A stretch of 19,767 nt of DNA from Colwellia sp. (GCA_003521815.1 DPHE01000040.1:467-20233); one strand, 5' to 3'; numbered from the stretch's first letter, positions 8,092 to 17,062 are shown. Numbers and translations are program-made. Notes: generated by a model not told the origin, from the sequence alone.

Positions 8092-10854
8092 ATGGCACCA
8101 TTAAACAGAATATTTCATTGTGTCATTACTGTCATTATGACTATAAATATTGCTTATGCCAAAAAGAGCGATAAGCTTTATGAGGATGCGCTCACAGCCT
8201 TTCATCAAGAAGAGTATGGGAGGTCTATTGTTTTATTGAAAGAAACGATGTTTCAAGATCCAAAACATTTATCGTCGCGTATTTTGTTAGGACGGGCTTT
8301 TTTACTTTCGCGTAAATTTGAAGACGCGGAAAATCAATTTCGTCAAGCTATTATTGATGGTGCAGATACAAGCCAAATAGTTATTCCTTTAGGTCAGTCA
8401 TTATTGTATCAAGGCGAGTTTGATGCATTACTTGAGGTGGTAAAGCAGGATGTTAAAACTTCAGTAAATCAGACTGAAATTTTAGCGCTGAGAGGACGAG
8501 CTTATCTAGAATTAAATCAATTTGAATTAGCGCGTGATGTCTATGAGAGTGCAATACGTTTTGCACCATCAGAACCGACAGGCTATCTTGGCAACGCAAT
8601 GCTTGAACTTAAACTTGGTAATGTAACTCAAGGTGACATCGAGCTGAATAAAGTACTCAAATTAGATGGTCAAAATGCAGAAGCCTTAGAATTAAAAGGT
8701 GATGTTTTGTTCAAAAAAGGTGATTTATCTTTAGCTCAAAAATACTTAGAGCAAAGTTTGGCCATTAATAAAAGTAGCTTAAGAGCAAGGTTGTTATTAG
8801 CCGAAATATATATTGCTGAATCTGAGCCTGAAAAAGCTCTAAAACATGTTAGCTATGTTTTAGATCTATCACCAAATTATCCTAACGCCAACCTCTTATA
8901 TGCTTTGGTTTTAGTTAAATTGAATAAGAAAAATGATGCGATTAAAGTAACCAAAAACTTATCTGCCTACTTAAGTAAAATAGATGAAAAAGATTTAAAT
9001 AAATATCCCTCTATCCGACTTATTTTGGGAACGAGTTTATATATCCAAGAAAGCTGGGAAAATGCCTATGGGCATTTAAATTTTTATGCTCAAAAATATC
9101 CGGGACATGAGCAAAGTCACTTAATGGTGGCTGAGCTTGATACTCGTTTTGAACGCTATAATACGGCCTTAAGAATATTAGAGCATTATGATGGTGAATC
9201 TAAGTCAATAGAATATTGGTTGCTACACCTTAGTGGGCTGGTAAAGGTTAAAGATCACTTTTCAGCATTAATAAAAGTAGAACAGGCACTTGAGGTGTTT
9301 CCAAAGGATAATAGATTACTTGAATATAAAGTTAAACTATTATTAGCGACTAACAACTTATCTGCAGCTTTAACATTATTAGAGCAGTTGTATCAACAAG
9401 GAGCTGCTTCCGATGAATTGACCTTATTATTAGCACAATTACAATTAGATGACTTACAATTAACACAGGCAAATGCCGTGGTTAGTACACTATTAGAAAA
9501 AGACACCAATAACCCCATATATCTAAGCTTATCTGCTGGTGTTGATTTACGCACTGGACGAAGTGAGGAAGCAGAAAGTAAACTTAAAAAAGCGATTAGC
9601 CTAGCGCCTAAAATGTTACAACTTTATCTTAATTTACATTATGTTTATTTACAGCAAGGTAAGATTAATTTAGCTGCTGAGTTGTTAAACCAAGCGTATA
9701 AAAAGGCACCAAAATCCACTTTTGTTATTACTAAGCTTGCCACTTTAGCAGAACAAGTGAATAACTTAGCCATTGCCGTTCATTGGCGGCAAAAACTTTA
9801 TCAATTAAACCCAAACGATTTAGATAATTTACTCGGCTTATCTGATAACTTGATAAAACTAGGGCAAGGTAAAGCCTCACTAGATTTACTATTACCTCAG
9901 CGAATAAATAATCGACTTAATGTCCGTTTTTTATCAGGATTAGCCGCTACTTATGTGAGTTTAAAGCAGTGCGATAGTGCTGTAGCGGTGCTTGATATTT
10001 GGCGAGGATTATCATTAGAAAACGATGAGCAGCTCGCTTCAGTTGCAGAAAATTATATGCAATGTGGGAGCTATGAATTAGCGCATAAATCTTTAGAGAA
10101 TGCTGAAATTATTAATCCGAAAAGTAAAAAGGTACAATTAGTTCGCGCTCAATGGCTGCTTAATCTTAAACAAGGACGGTTAGCGCTAAAATTGTTGGAA
10201 CCACTGGCCGATAATGCTGATATGAAAGTATTAATATTGCAAATAAAGGCCTATGAACAGTTGAAGTGGTATAAAAGTGCGATTCAAACCGGCAGAATAC
10301 TTTACAGCAAGTATCCATACCCCATTTATGCGTATCGTTTGTTTGAATTATTGAAAAATAATAATCTAACAGAAGAAGGTATTCATGTACTTAATAGCCA
10401 TCTACAGCAATATGAAAATTACAATATTCGATGGACACTTGCTTTAGAGTATCTTTATACCGGACATAATGCTGAAGCAGCACTGCATTTTTCAATTTTA
10501 GCAGAGCAATATCAAGACGCACGGGCCTTCAGGCAGTTAGCTATTATTAATCGTCAGAACAAAAATAAAGCGCTAGCATACGCGGCAAAAGCATTTGAAC
10601 TTGATTCAGCTTCTCCAGCGATAGCAGCTACTTATGGCTGGTTATTAGTACAAAATGATCAGCCTCAAAAAGGTTTGTCCCACTTAAGGTTTGCTCATGC
10701 CCGTGATAGTAGACAACCCACCTTACTTTATCGTTTAGCTGAAACTTTACTTATGCTTAATCAAGAAGAACAAGCGAAGGTTTTGCTTAAACAAGCAGTT
10801 CAGTATGATTTTCCAGACAAAGCGTTAGCGTTAACTCGCTTGGAGTCGTTATAG
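8092..10854 (+). CDS. prsT: PEP-CTERM system TPR-repeat protein PrsT
   Basis: Exported TPR protein of 920 residues, full length for the PrsT family. A signal peptide with a cleavage site after AYA (21-23) is followed by almost continuous 34-residue TPR helix pairs to the C terminus, for example around residues 30-100, 160-260, 445-590 and 850-915. A role as periplasmic or outer-membrane scaffold in PEP-CTERM protein handling or EPS export is inferred from the family and context; no catalytic motif is seen. The start is 39 bp after prsR with only a weak purine-rich ribosome-binding site, consistent with co-transcription. The gene ends just before the large inverted repeat at 10860-10900. Confidence 0.92.
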   Translation: MAPLNRIFHCVITVIMTINIAYAKKSDKLYEDALTAFHQEEYGRSIVLLKETMFQDPKHLSSRILLGRAFLLSRKFEDAENQFRQAIIDGADTSQIVIPLGQSLLYQGEFDALLEVVKQDVKTSVNQTEILALRGRAYLELNQFELARDVYESAIRFAPSEPTGYLGNAMLELKLGNVTQGDIELNKVLKLDGQNAEALELKGDVLFKKGDLSLAQKYLEQSLAINKSSLRARLLLAEIYIAESEPEKALKHVSYVLDLSPNYPNANLLYALVLVKLNKKNDAIKVTKNLSAYLSKIDEKDLNKYPSIRLILGTSLYIQESWENAYGHLNFYAQKYPGHEQSHLMVAELDTRFERYNTALRILEHYDGESKSIEYWLLHLSGLVKVKDHFSALIKVEQALEVFPKDNRLLEYKVKLLLATNNLSAALTLLEQLYQQGAASDELTLLLAQLQLDDLQLTQANAVVSTLLEKDTNNPIYLSLSAGVDLRTGRSEEAESKLKKAISLAPKMLQLYLNLHYVYLQQGKINLAAELLNQAYKKAPKSTFVITKLATLAEQVNNLAIAVHWRQKLYQLNPNDLDNLLGLSDNLIKLGQGKASLDLLLPQRINNRLNVRFLSGLAATYVSLKQCDSAVAVLDIWRGLSLENDEQLASVAENYMQCGSYELAHKSLENAEIINPKSKKVQLVRAQWLLNLKQGRLALKLLEPLADNADMKVLILQIKAYEQLKWYKSAIQTGRILYSKYPYPIYAYRLFELLKNNNLTEEGIHVLNSHLQQYENYNIRWTLALEYLYTGHNAEAALHFSILAEQYQDARAFRQLAIINRQNKNKALAYAAKAFELDSASPAIAATYGWLLVQNDQPQKGLSHLRFAHARDSRQPTLLYRLAETLLMLNQEEQAKVLLKQAVQYDFPDKALALTRLESL

Positions 10855-10859
10855 GTTAT

Positions 10860-10900
10860 TTAGGTTGTAAAAAATACTGTCAGTATTTTTTACAACCTAA
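10860..10900. repeat. Perfect inverted repeat, 20-bp arms with a 1-bp centre
   Basis: The arms 10860-10879 and 10881-10900 are exact reverse complements around T10880. The transcript would fold into a long hairpin whose descending arm holds a run of six U, so it can act as a terminator for the prsKRT operon in either direction. Its position, 46 bp before the -24 element at 10946, also fits an activator (UAS) site for PrsR. The two roles are not exclusive. The ends of the arms (GGTTGT / ACAACC) partly resemble a smaller dyad at 17880-17897. Confidence 0.8.
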
Positions 10901-10945
10901 TTTACAAAAGTTTTTAACTACATGTATTAATTGCTTTTTATTTTA

Positions 10946-10961
10946 TGGCTTGAATTGTGCA
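10946..10961 (+). promoter_or_regulatory. Sigma-54 (-24/-12) promoter of the PEP-CTERM gene
   Basis: TGGCTTGAATTGTGCA has the invariant GG (10947-10948) and GC (10959-10960) exactly 10 bp apart, with TGGC at -24 and TGTGCA close to the TTGCA -12 consensus. Transcription would start near 10972, about 57 nt before the ATG. It is the only such site I found in the intergenic regions of the window. It stands before a PEP-CTERM substrate gene and just after prsR-prsT, which matches the known RpoN dependence of NtrC-type activators. Confidence 0.75.
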
Positions 10962-11013
10962 GTAATAAATAAATTAAATTTTAACTTTCGATTATTTATT
11001 TACTTATTAATTA

Positions 11014-11019
11014 AAGGAG
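11014..11019 (+). promoter_or_regulatory. Strong ribosome-binding site of the PEP-CTERM gene
   Basis: AAGGAG followed by AG lies 9 bp before the ATG at 11029. It is the best Shine-Dalgarno match among the genes here, suggesting that the substrate protein is made in large amounts. It also fixes the start codon. Confidence 0.8.
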
Positions 11020-11028
11020 AGTATTTTC

Positions 11029-11886
11029 ATGATATTTGCCATTAAAGGTGCACTGTTGACCCTACTAGTGACAACAAGCCTTAACGTTTATGCGAAAAAG
11101 CTGATTAATGAATGTCAGACTATTGATGTACAAATTAATACCATTAAATTGTTAGATGGTGTTAGCGTTGAAATGCCTTTGGTTGCTAATGCTAGTGACT
11201 GTTTAGGGGCTTTTGAAGGTAATAATAGTGCTTTTGATAAACCAATCCAAAATTTGGGTTATGATGAGGATGGCTGGTTAAATAAAGAAGATTATAATGC
11301 TTGGTGGGATGGCCCTGGTGCATTTGTTAATGATGTTGATTTATTAGATCTCGATGGTGATGGTGCTGAAGATGATCCTGGTTGGATATTAGTGGGTAAA
11401 GAAGAGCAATCAGGATTTGAAGGTGGAGTAAGTTCAGATGGTACTTTAACTTATAATCATGAGCAATTAGTTACTTTAAATCATTGTAAAACGGGTGATG
11501 AGGATAATACATCTTGTTTTGGTGGTGAGGCGGTTAAAGGACAGTGGGTTTACACTCCACCAGCACAAAATCCGACAGGGTTACTTGATTTAGTCGGTGG
11601 TGATTTTTTTGATCAGGTTGCCATTATTTTTAAAGCAGGGAATGCTTTTGCTATTTATAACTTCAACGTAATTGATTTAGGGTTAGATCCAGCATTGGCC
11701 GGTGATTATAACTTTGCTTTTACCGGAACTTGGGATATTAGTGAAACACTTGGTAGTGGGCTATCAAATCTTAGTTTTTGGGCAAAAGACCCATCTGTTC
11801 CAAGCGTACAGGTGCCAGAGCCTGCAACATTGATTCTTATGATGATGTCGGGTTTATTTTGCTTTAACAGAAGAAATAAAGCCTAG
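11029..11886 (+). CDS. Secreted PEP-CTERM sorting-domain protein
   Basis: Likely substrate of the exosortase system, 285 residues. A signal peptide (1-22, ending VYA) is followed by a mature region with no enzyme domain that I recognise. The sorting signal is at 262-285: VPEPATL, a hydrophobic stretch and the basic tail NRRNKA. XrtA-type exosortases are believed to cut at this motif. The mature part has a DLDGDG segment (D107, D109, D111, with D115) resembling a calcium-binding loop, and four cysteines (29, 58, 153, 163) that could form two disulfides. It is acidic and rich in Gly, Asp and Asn. It has its own sigma-54 promoter and strong ribosome-binding site and ends in a terminator, so it is a single-gene unit beside prsT and probably controlled by PrsK/PrsR. 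Confidence 0.92.
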   Translation: MIFAIKGALLTLLVTTSLNVYAKKLINECQTIDVQINTIKLLDGVSVEMPLVANASDCLGAFEGNNSAFDKPIQNLGYDEDGWLNKEDYNAWWDGPGAFVNDVDLLDLDGDGAEDDPGWILVGKEEQSGFEGGVSSDGTLTYNHEQLVTLNHCKTGDEDNTSCFGGEAVKGQWVYTPPAQNPTGLLDLVGGDFFDQVAIIFKAGNAFAIYNFNVIDLGLDPALAGDYNFAFTGTWDISETLGSGLSNLSFWAKDPSVPSVQVPEPATLILMMMSGLFCFNRRNKA

Positions 11887-11902
11887 TACTTATTCTGTAC
11901 CG

Positions 11903-11934
11903 AAAAACGCCAGCTAATTAAGCTGGTGTTTTTA
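11903..11934. terminator. Bidirectional rho-independent terminator
   Basis: The stem arms CGCCAGCT (11908-11915) and AGCTGGTG (11921-11928) pair with one G:U and a 5-nt loop. Five A precede the stem and five T follow it, giving a T-tract on either strand. It serves the plus-strand PEP-CTERM gene and the convergent minus-strand operon whose last gene ends at 11966. Confidence 0.9.
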
Positions 11935-11965
11935 TTGGCTAATAACATTAACTTTACCCGTATTT

Positions 11966-13009
11966 TTATTCTTCTTCTATTTGTTCTTTGGCATGTTGAC
12001 GACTCTTCTGTTTAAGTAGTTTATCAACATAACGTGTCATTTTTATTTTTTGCTTAATGTTACTCTCTAGTATTTCTTCAACTTCTTTTAAAATATTTTT
12101 AATATTTTCGATATCTTCATTGGGAGCTATCGCCACTTGTTGCGATTTTGATGTACTATTTTGATCATTCTGTAATATTTGAGAGCTTAATGAGCCTGTG
12201 AGCTCACCCGACATTTCCAACGCGACTTCATTAATAGCATCTATTCCAAAACACGTTAACTCTTCTAAAAATCCAAAAAGTAATAAGCGATCAACAAAAA
12301 TATTAATTTTACGAGGTACGCCTAACGTTTTTTGATGAATAGCTTCAAATGCTTTGTCTGAAAACAAAGACTCTTTTTTGCAGCCAGCTTGCTGTAAGCG
12401 GTGAATTATGTAGTCTTTTACTTCTTTTATACTCAGTGGCTTTAGGTGAGCAGAAGCGATGATACGTTGTCTAAACTGCTCCATATTAGGCGCTTGAATA
12501 ATATCTTTAAGCTCTTCTTGGCCCAGTAAGAAACTTTGAATGAGCGGTTTGTCATCAAGCTGAAAATTAGAAAGCATTCTCAGCTCTTCAATAGTTTCAG
12601 GAGGTAAGTTTTGAGCTTCATCTACAAGCAGTAATGCTCGTTTACCCTGCTTATGCAGTGAAATTAAAAAGGTTTCAATGCTACGAAGTACATCGGCTTT
12701 ACTGTTTCCTTTAAGAGGGATCTTAAATTCAGCAGCAACCAACTCCAATAACTCATCGGGTGATAATTTAGTAGTAACCAATTGCGCGGCAACAATTTTT
12801 TCATCGCCAATAGTTGCTAATAAATTTCGTGCTATGGTGGTCTTTCCTGTACCAATAGGCCCAGTAATAACAATAAACCCTTCTCCTTGATTTAAGCCAT
12901 ATTGTAAATAAGACAAAGCACGTTGATGATGGCTAGTGGCAAAGAAAAACCGTGGGTCTGGGCTCAATTGAAAAGGACGTTCAGTGAAGCCGTAGTAACT
13001 TTCGTACAT
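11966..13009 (-). CDS. XrtA/PEP-CTERM-associated ATPase (GspA/ExeA-like AAA)
   Basis: ATPase of 347 residues with the N terminus typical of the family (YYGFTERPFQLSPDPRFFF). Walker A is GPIGTGKTT (50-58, K56), Walker B is LLLVDEAQ (126-133), and an AAA lid region extends to about 265. The last 60 residues are charged and helical, probably a coiled coil. The ExeA/GspA relatives act with the cell envelope during secretin assembly; in EPS/XrtA loci the role is probably in secretion but unproven. It is the last gene of the minus-strand operon; its ATG lies 1 bp after the stop of the outer-membrane protein gene, implying coupled translation. No membrane segment is apparent, unlike ExeA itself. Confidence 0.9.
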   Translation of the reverse strand: MYESYYGFTERPFQLSPDPRFFFATSHHQRALSYLQYGLNQGEGFIVITGPIGTGKTTIARNLLATIGDEKIVAAQLVTTKLSPDELLELVAAEFKIPLKGNSKADVLRSIETFLISLHKQGKRALLLVDEAQNLPPETIEELRMLSNFQLDDKPLIQSFLLGQEELKDIIQAPNMEQFRQRIIASAHLKPLSIKEVKDYIIHRLQQAGCKKESLFSDKAFEAIHQKTLGVPRKINIFVDRLLLFGFLEELTCFGIDAINEVALEMSGELTGSLSSQILQNDQNSTSKSQQVAIAPNEDIENIKNILKEVEEILESNIKQKIKMTRYVDKLLKQKSRQHAKEQIEEE

Positions 13010-13010
13010 A

Positions 13011-14519
13011 TTAAAATTCTTTTATTATATTGATTATTACGCGTGCTTCATCGTAACTAAAGCGGTCAATAGTAGAAGCACGATTCACATGTTGTACCGT
13101 AAAATTGCAAGACAAAGAAGAAGCTAGATTTCTTGTGAAAATTGCTGAGATAGTGCGGTAATAGTCTTCTTGGCGACTACCTGCAGGGTTTTCTTTATCA
13201 TAAATAGAATAGTTAAACGCTGCTGATAACGATAAGTTGCTTTTGGGACTGATGGTACGCGTCACATTTATGTTTGCGCCCAAAGTGTCATCTACTATAT
13301 TGGTTTCTAAACTCGTTCTTTCATTTGTTGAAACATTTACGCCAAATAATGTTTTTGATAATTGTAATTGAGATGACCAGGTTAAACGTTTATTTAGTGA
13401 GTATTCATTGCTTTCGACTAATTGAACATCGTCAGTAGAGACTTCTTGAAAAGAGTTTCTATCAAAGACTTCTAAACTCTCATTATAGGTAACTAAATTA
13501 GTAAGTCGTTTGGTGTTATGTTTAAAATTTAGATTGTAAGAGTCACCAAAAAAACGTTGGCTATAACTGAATGTTAAAGACGTTCTAGCAGAAGGATCCC
13601 ATTGTATGGACGTATCAAAATAGTCATCACTTACTGTGTCATCAGCGACAAAATTATAGGAAAGATCAATAATCATATGGGGGGTAGCTAACCATCTTAT
13701 CCCTGGCCCCCAAGATGAGGTTGTATTTACATTCAGGTTAACTCCCGTACCCTGAATACTTTCATCATAGTAGCGTAAAAAAGGGTTGAAATTCCAAGAA
13801 GTAATGGCGCCAAAAAGCGCTTCTACTGTGTAGTTCTCACCATCATTATCAGTATATTGCTGCTTCCGTTTAGTATAGTCAGCGTTCAGTTGCCAATATA
13901 GGTGGCGGGCACTATTGCCATTTTCACTACTAAGCTGAGCCGTCAAACCGTTGTTATCACCAATACTATCTTCGGCTCTAGTAATGTTATAATTGAGAGA
14001 TGATGTTGTTGAATAGCTGCTATTGCCAAAATTATACTGCAAACCAGTTGAGTAGTTTTTTTGTTCAATAGTATTTCCTGACACTAAATCAGCTAATCCA
14101 TTGCGGGCATTATTTTGACTAATATTTGCTATGTTAGCGCTAGCGGTGAACACAGGGCCACCGCTCCAAAAGTAGTGTTGACCAGCGGCATTCAACGTTC
14201 GAAAATCATCATTCAGTTCACTATCATGGCGGTAAAAAGCGTAAATCCAAGCACCAGACAGCTGTAATGTTGTCAAACTAGATTTATATTCTGCATCTAC
14301 TCCAGCAATGGTTTGCGTTACAAAGCTTGATGTGGTTTCTATAGAGGTTAACTCTACATTATCAGTAAAGGTTTCATCTAAACTTACATTAGGTTTTAAT
14401 CGCCAATCACCTGCTGACACGGAAGCTGACGCTATTAATAGCGTTGCTACACAGCAGCTTGAGATATGATTTTTATTGATTGTTTTTATTATATCCATAA
14501 CCGTAATAGCCATATTCAT
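13011..14519 (-). CDS. XrtA/PEP-CTERM-associated outer-membrane beta-barrel protein
   Basis: Predicted outer-membrane barrel of up to 502 residues, resembling the TIGR03016 family of PEP-CTERM loci. A signal peptide ends near SASVSA. The rest is alternating polar and hydrophobic strands rich in Asn, Ser, Thr and Tyr with no catalytic motif, and the C-terminal residue is phenylalanine, as in many barrels. It may be the outer-membrane exit for the polysaccharide or anchor the exporter. The start is uncertain: the ATG at 14519 abuts AAGG, whereas the ATG at 14513 has AAGGA at a better 5-bp spacing. Either way it overlaps the kinase gene by 41-47 bp, unusually long for an operon overlap. Confidence 0.85.
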   Translation of the reverse strand: MNMAITVMDIIKTINKNHISSCCVATLLIASASVSAGDWRLKPNVSLDETFTDNVELTSIETTSSFVTQTIAGVDAEYKSSLTTLQLSGAWIYAFYRHDSELNDDFRTLNAAGQHYFWSGGPVFTASANIANISQNNARNGLADLVSGNTIEQKNYSTGLQYNFGNSSYSTTSSLNYNITRAEDSIGDNNGLTAQLSSENGNSARHLYWQLNADYTKRKQQYTDNDGENYTVEALFGAITSWNFNPFLRYYDESIQGTGVNLNVNTTSSWGPGIRWLATPHMIIDLSYNFVADDTVSDDYFDTSIQWDPSARTSLTFSYSQRFFGDSYNLNFKHNTKRLTNLVTYNESLEVFDRNSFQEVSTDDVQLVESNEYSLNKRLTWSSQLQLSKTLFGVNVSTNERTSLETNIVDDTLGANINVTRTISPKSNLSLSAAFNYSIYDKENPAGSRQEDYYRTISAIFTRNLASSLSCNFTVQHVNRASTIDRFSYDEARVIINIIKEF

Positions 14520-15393
14520 CCTTTTTAGACATAACTGTTTTATTCATAACGAAACCTACAGCGATATCTTCATCAAGCTGTGAAACTGCTCTTTTCACAT
14601 CATCTAATTTTGTTTTTGATTCTTCAACTACTACCACCGCTTGCCCAACTAAACTAGAAAGGACAGGGGTTTCTGTTACACCTAATATGGGTGGGCAATC
14701 AAAAATAACAATACGATCAGGATAACGCTGCGCTAACTCTTCCGCTAACGCAGCCATTTTTGTACTTGCGAGTAATTCATTAGTTAAATGATGTGGTTTT
14801 CCCGCAGGAATTAACTTCAAGTTAGTGATGTTTGTATTATAAATCACATCAGATAAAGAGTGCACTTCGTCAAGTAAGTACTCAAGTAAGCCTTGTTTAC
14901 TTTCAAACTCTAATTCGCGGTGCAAGCTTGGCCTTAAAACATCAGCATCAACTAACAAAACTGTTTTGTCTTGTTCAAGGGCAATACTTAAGGCAAGATT
15001 AATTGAAATAAAGGTTTTGCCCTCATTGGAATTGGAACTACTCACCATAATTAAGTTGCTATGTTTTAATGTTTTAGCGGCAGGGCCAAAAGCGTTGTTT
15101 AGTAATTTACGCTTAATATAACGAAACTCTTCTTGTATATGATGAGCACTATTCGTGGCATATATAAACCCTTTTTTGGTTAAGTGTTCACCGTTTAATA
15201 TTATAGTTTCTTTATCTATTGTAGTTGTTTGAACGGTAGTTTTTCCCACCTTCACCTTATATATAGGGATATTGGAACTATGAGTTGGCGATTCAATTTT
15301 GGACGCTTTTGAATCGCGGCTCTGCGGTAAACTGTTATTCTTATATTGTTCCGCTTGCTTTTGTTTGGCTAGTGCCTTTTCTATAGTACTCAC
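14473..15393 (-). CDS. XrtA-associated tyrosine autokinase (BY-kinase, CpsD/Wzc-C type)
   Basis: Cytoplasmic bacterial tyrosine kinase of 306 residues that should work with the chain-length protein upstream to control EPS length. It has a Walker A SSSNSNEGKT (118-127, K126), Walker A' VLLVDADVLRP (145-155) and Walker B RIVIFDCPP (227-235). A C-terminal tyrosine cluster (YGYYGYGYNKNNQ) is where such kinases autophosphorylate. The N-terminal 80 residues are poorly conserved linker. The start is GTG, 3 bp after the stop of the chain-length gene, with AAGGA about 11 bp upstream. The tyrosine cluster is encoded in the stretch that overlaps the start of the next gene. Confidence 0.92.
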   Translation of the reverse strand: MSTIEKALAKQKQAEQYKNNSLPQSRDSKASKIESPTHSSNIPIYKVKVGKTTVQTTTIDKETIILNGEHLTKKGFIYATNSAHHIQEEFRYIKRKLLNNAFGPAAKTLKHSNLIMVSSSNSNEGKTFISINLALSIALEQDKTVLLVDADVLRPSLHRELEFESKQGLLEYLLDEVHSLSDVIYNTNITNLKLIPAGKPHHLTNELLASTKMAALAEELAQRYPDRIVIFDCPPILGVTETPVLSSLVGQAVVVVEESKTKLDDVKRAVSQLDEDIAVGFVMNKTVMSKKDEYGYYGYGYNKNNQ

Positions 15394-15396
15394 GGC

Positions 15397-16986
15397 TTAA
15401 AATATCCTTTTCAATGGTGTTTGAATGACATCAGGAAATAAAAAATAACTCATAAACATAATAAGAATAAGGAGTAAAAATAGGTTTGAGATGACAAAAA
15501 CAATGGTTTTCTTTCTATGCCATTTTTGTAAACCCAAATTTTCATTTGCTGACACAAGGCCAAATACAGGTACGCCAGTGGTTTTAGATAGCTGAGAGGC
15601 AGAAGTGGCGACAGGTGATAATTGACTAAGTAGTAATGACAAGCCTATGCCAGTACCAAGACCAATAAAAGTAACTAATATGAAGTACAAAATACGCTTA
15701 GGCCCTGATGGCTCTGTAGCTGCTCTAGGGGGATCAATGACTTTAAATTGAATTTTGTTAGTCGTTTCATCGGCTTGTTGTGCTAGTTGAGCTGTTTCTT
15801 GTCGATTTAACAATTGTTCGTACTTCTCTTTAGTAATTTCATAGCCGCGATTAAGTGCAATAAGCTCACCTTCAATTTCAGGTAAAACGTGGATTTTATT
15901 TTCAAGATTTTTTACCTTAGCACGATAATCGTTAGCTCTAACTTTTATTAAAGCGACTTGGTTTTCAAATTCATTAATTTGAATTTGTAATTGCTGAATA
16001 ACAGGGTTTTGACTTGTGATTGATGTACTGCCGTCTTTATTGCTAGCTATGCTTAAGTAGTCATCTATTTCTTCAGAGCGTTGCTTTTCTAAGTACGCTA
16101 AGCGCCTTTTCGCTTCAGAAACATCGGGGTGTTTATCTGTATATCTTAGTTGTAAAGAATCCAGCGAACGTTCTAATTCAGCGATACGCTCATCGTAGCT
16201 GGTTTTAATTGAATTAGATGTTTGGATTTTATTTTGAGAATTATTTGATTCAGCTGGTCCTGTATTCAATTGTGCTTTAGCTGATTTAAGCTGAGTTTCG
16301 GCTTCTAATAAACTCAGTTCAATAAGCTGTAACTGCTCTTTAGCAATGTTGAGCTTGTTATAATAGCCGCCATATTGATCTGGTAGCATATTACTGTATT
16401 TCTGTTTGAAATTGGTTAAACGAGATTCCGAACTAGAAAGCCTATTTTCATATTCAGCTATTTGGCTTTTTATGAATTTTTGTGCAGAATCGGCATCTGT
16501 CCGGTTTTCACCAAGGGTATTTTCAATAAAGACAGTCAAAGCAGACTGAACAACATTTTTAGCCATTTCAGGGTTTTGATCTTCAAAAGAAATGGTAAAT
16601 ATATTATCTCTTCTTCCCTGTTTTTTAATTTTAATATTACCTCTTAATCGTTGTATCACCTCTTCGTATTGTTGAGGTGTTTCAGCTTGAATATCCAGAT
16701 CAGTCATTCGTGATATACGTTCTAAATTCGGACGACTTAATAATGTTTTCACCATTAAATTGATTTGAACATTAGGATTTGTTTGAACAGTAAGCCCTTT
16801 TAATAAGGGAGCTAAAATTGATTGAGTATCAGCATAAATACGTGCTTTAGACTCATAAACATCTGGCATCATAGCTACTACACCCCAACCGATAGAGCAT
16901 ATTAACCAAGTTGATATAATAATATATATACGTTTAATCCAAATCCCTTTTAAATAATCTATTAGATCATCAAATATTTTTTGCAT
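15397..16986 (-). CDS. XrtA-associated polysaccharide chain-length determinant (Wzz/GNVR family)
   Basis: Inner-membrane polysaccharide co-polymerase of 529 residues. The first membrane helix is at about 19-39. The long periplasmic coiled-coil part (about 150-405) includes a GNVR-like section with the GELIALNRGYEITKEKYEQL segment. A proline-rich PxxxxEPSGPKR stretch precedes the second helix (about 430-452). A third hydrophobic segment lies at about 492-515 near the C terminus, beyond the usual two-helix Wzz plan. The kinase domain is absent and encoded separately just downstream. AAGG lies 6-7 bp before the ATG. The 102 bp between the export gene and this one contain the dyad at 17063-17080. 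Confidence 0.92.
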   Translation of the reverse strand: MQKIFDDLIDYLKGIWIKRIYIIISTWLICSIGWGVVAMMPDVYESKARIYADTQSILAPLLKGLTVQTNPNVQINLMVKTLLSRPNLERISRMTDLDIQAETPQQYEEVIQRLRGNIKIKKQGRRDNIFTISFEDQNPEMAKNVVQSALTVFIENTLGENRTDADSAQKFIKSQIAEYENRLSSSESRLTNFKQKYSNMLPDQYGGYYNKLNIAKEQLQLIELSLLEAETQLKSAKAQLNTGPAESNNSQNKIQTSNSIKTSYDERIAELERSLDSLQLRYTDKHPDVSEAKRRLAYLEKQRSEEIDDYLSIASNKDGSTSITSQNPVIQQLQIQINEFENQVALIKVRANDYRAKVKNLENKIHVLPEIEGELIALNRGYEITKEKYEQLLNRQETAQLAQQADETTNKIQFKVIDPPRAATEPSGPKRILYFILVTFIGLGTGIGLSLLLSQLSPVATSASQLSKTTGVPVFGLVSANENLGLQKWHRKKTIVFVISNLFLLLILIMFMSYFLFPDVIQTPLKRIF

Positions 16987-17062
16987 TCTAAACCTTAATC
17001 CTTAAATCGTTAGAATAAATTATAATCTTTATTAACCTGCCGCTTTAAATAAGTACCGTTTT

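Noticed and set aside
17034..17045. Minus-strand AGCGGCAGGTTA, vaguely like the ops (GGCGGTAG) element used by RfaH in polysaccharide operons
   Set aside because: Only 6 of 8 core bases match and it lies between the first and second genes, not in the operon leader.
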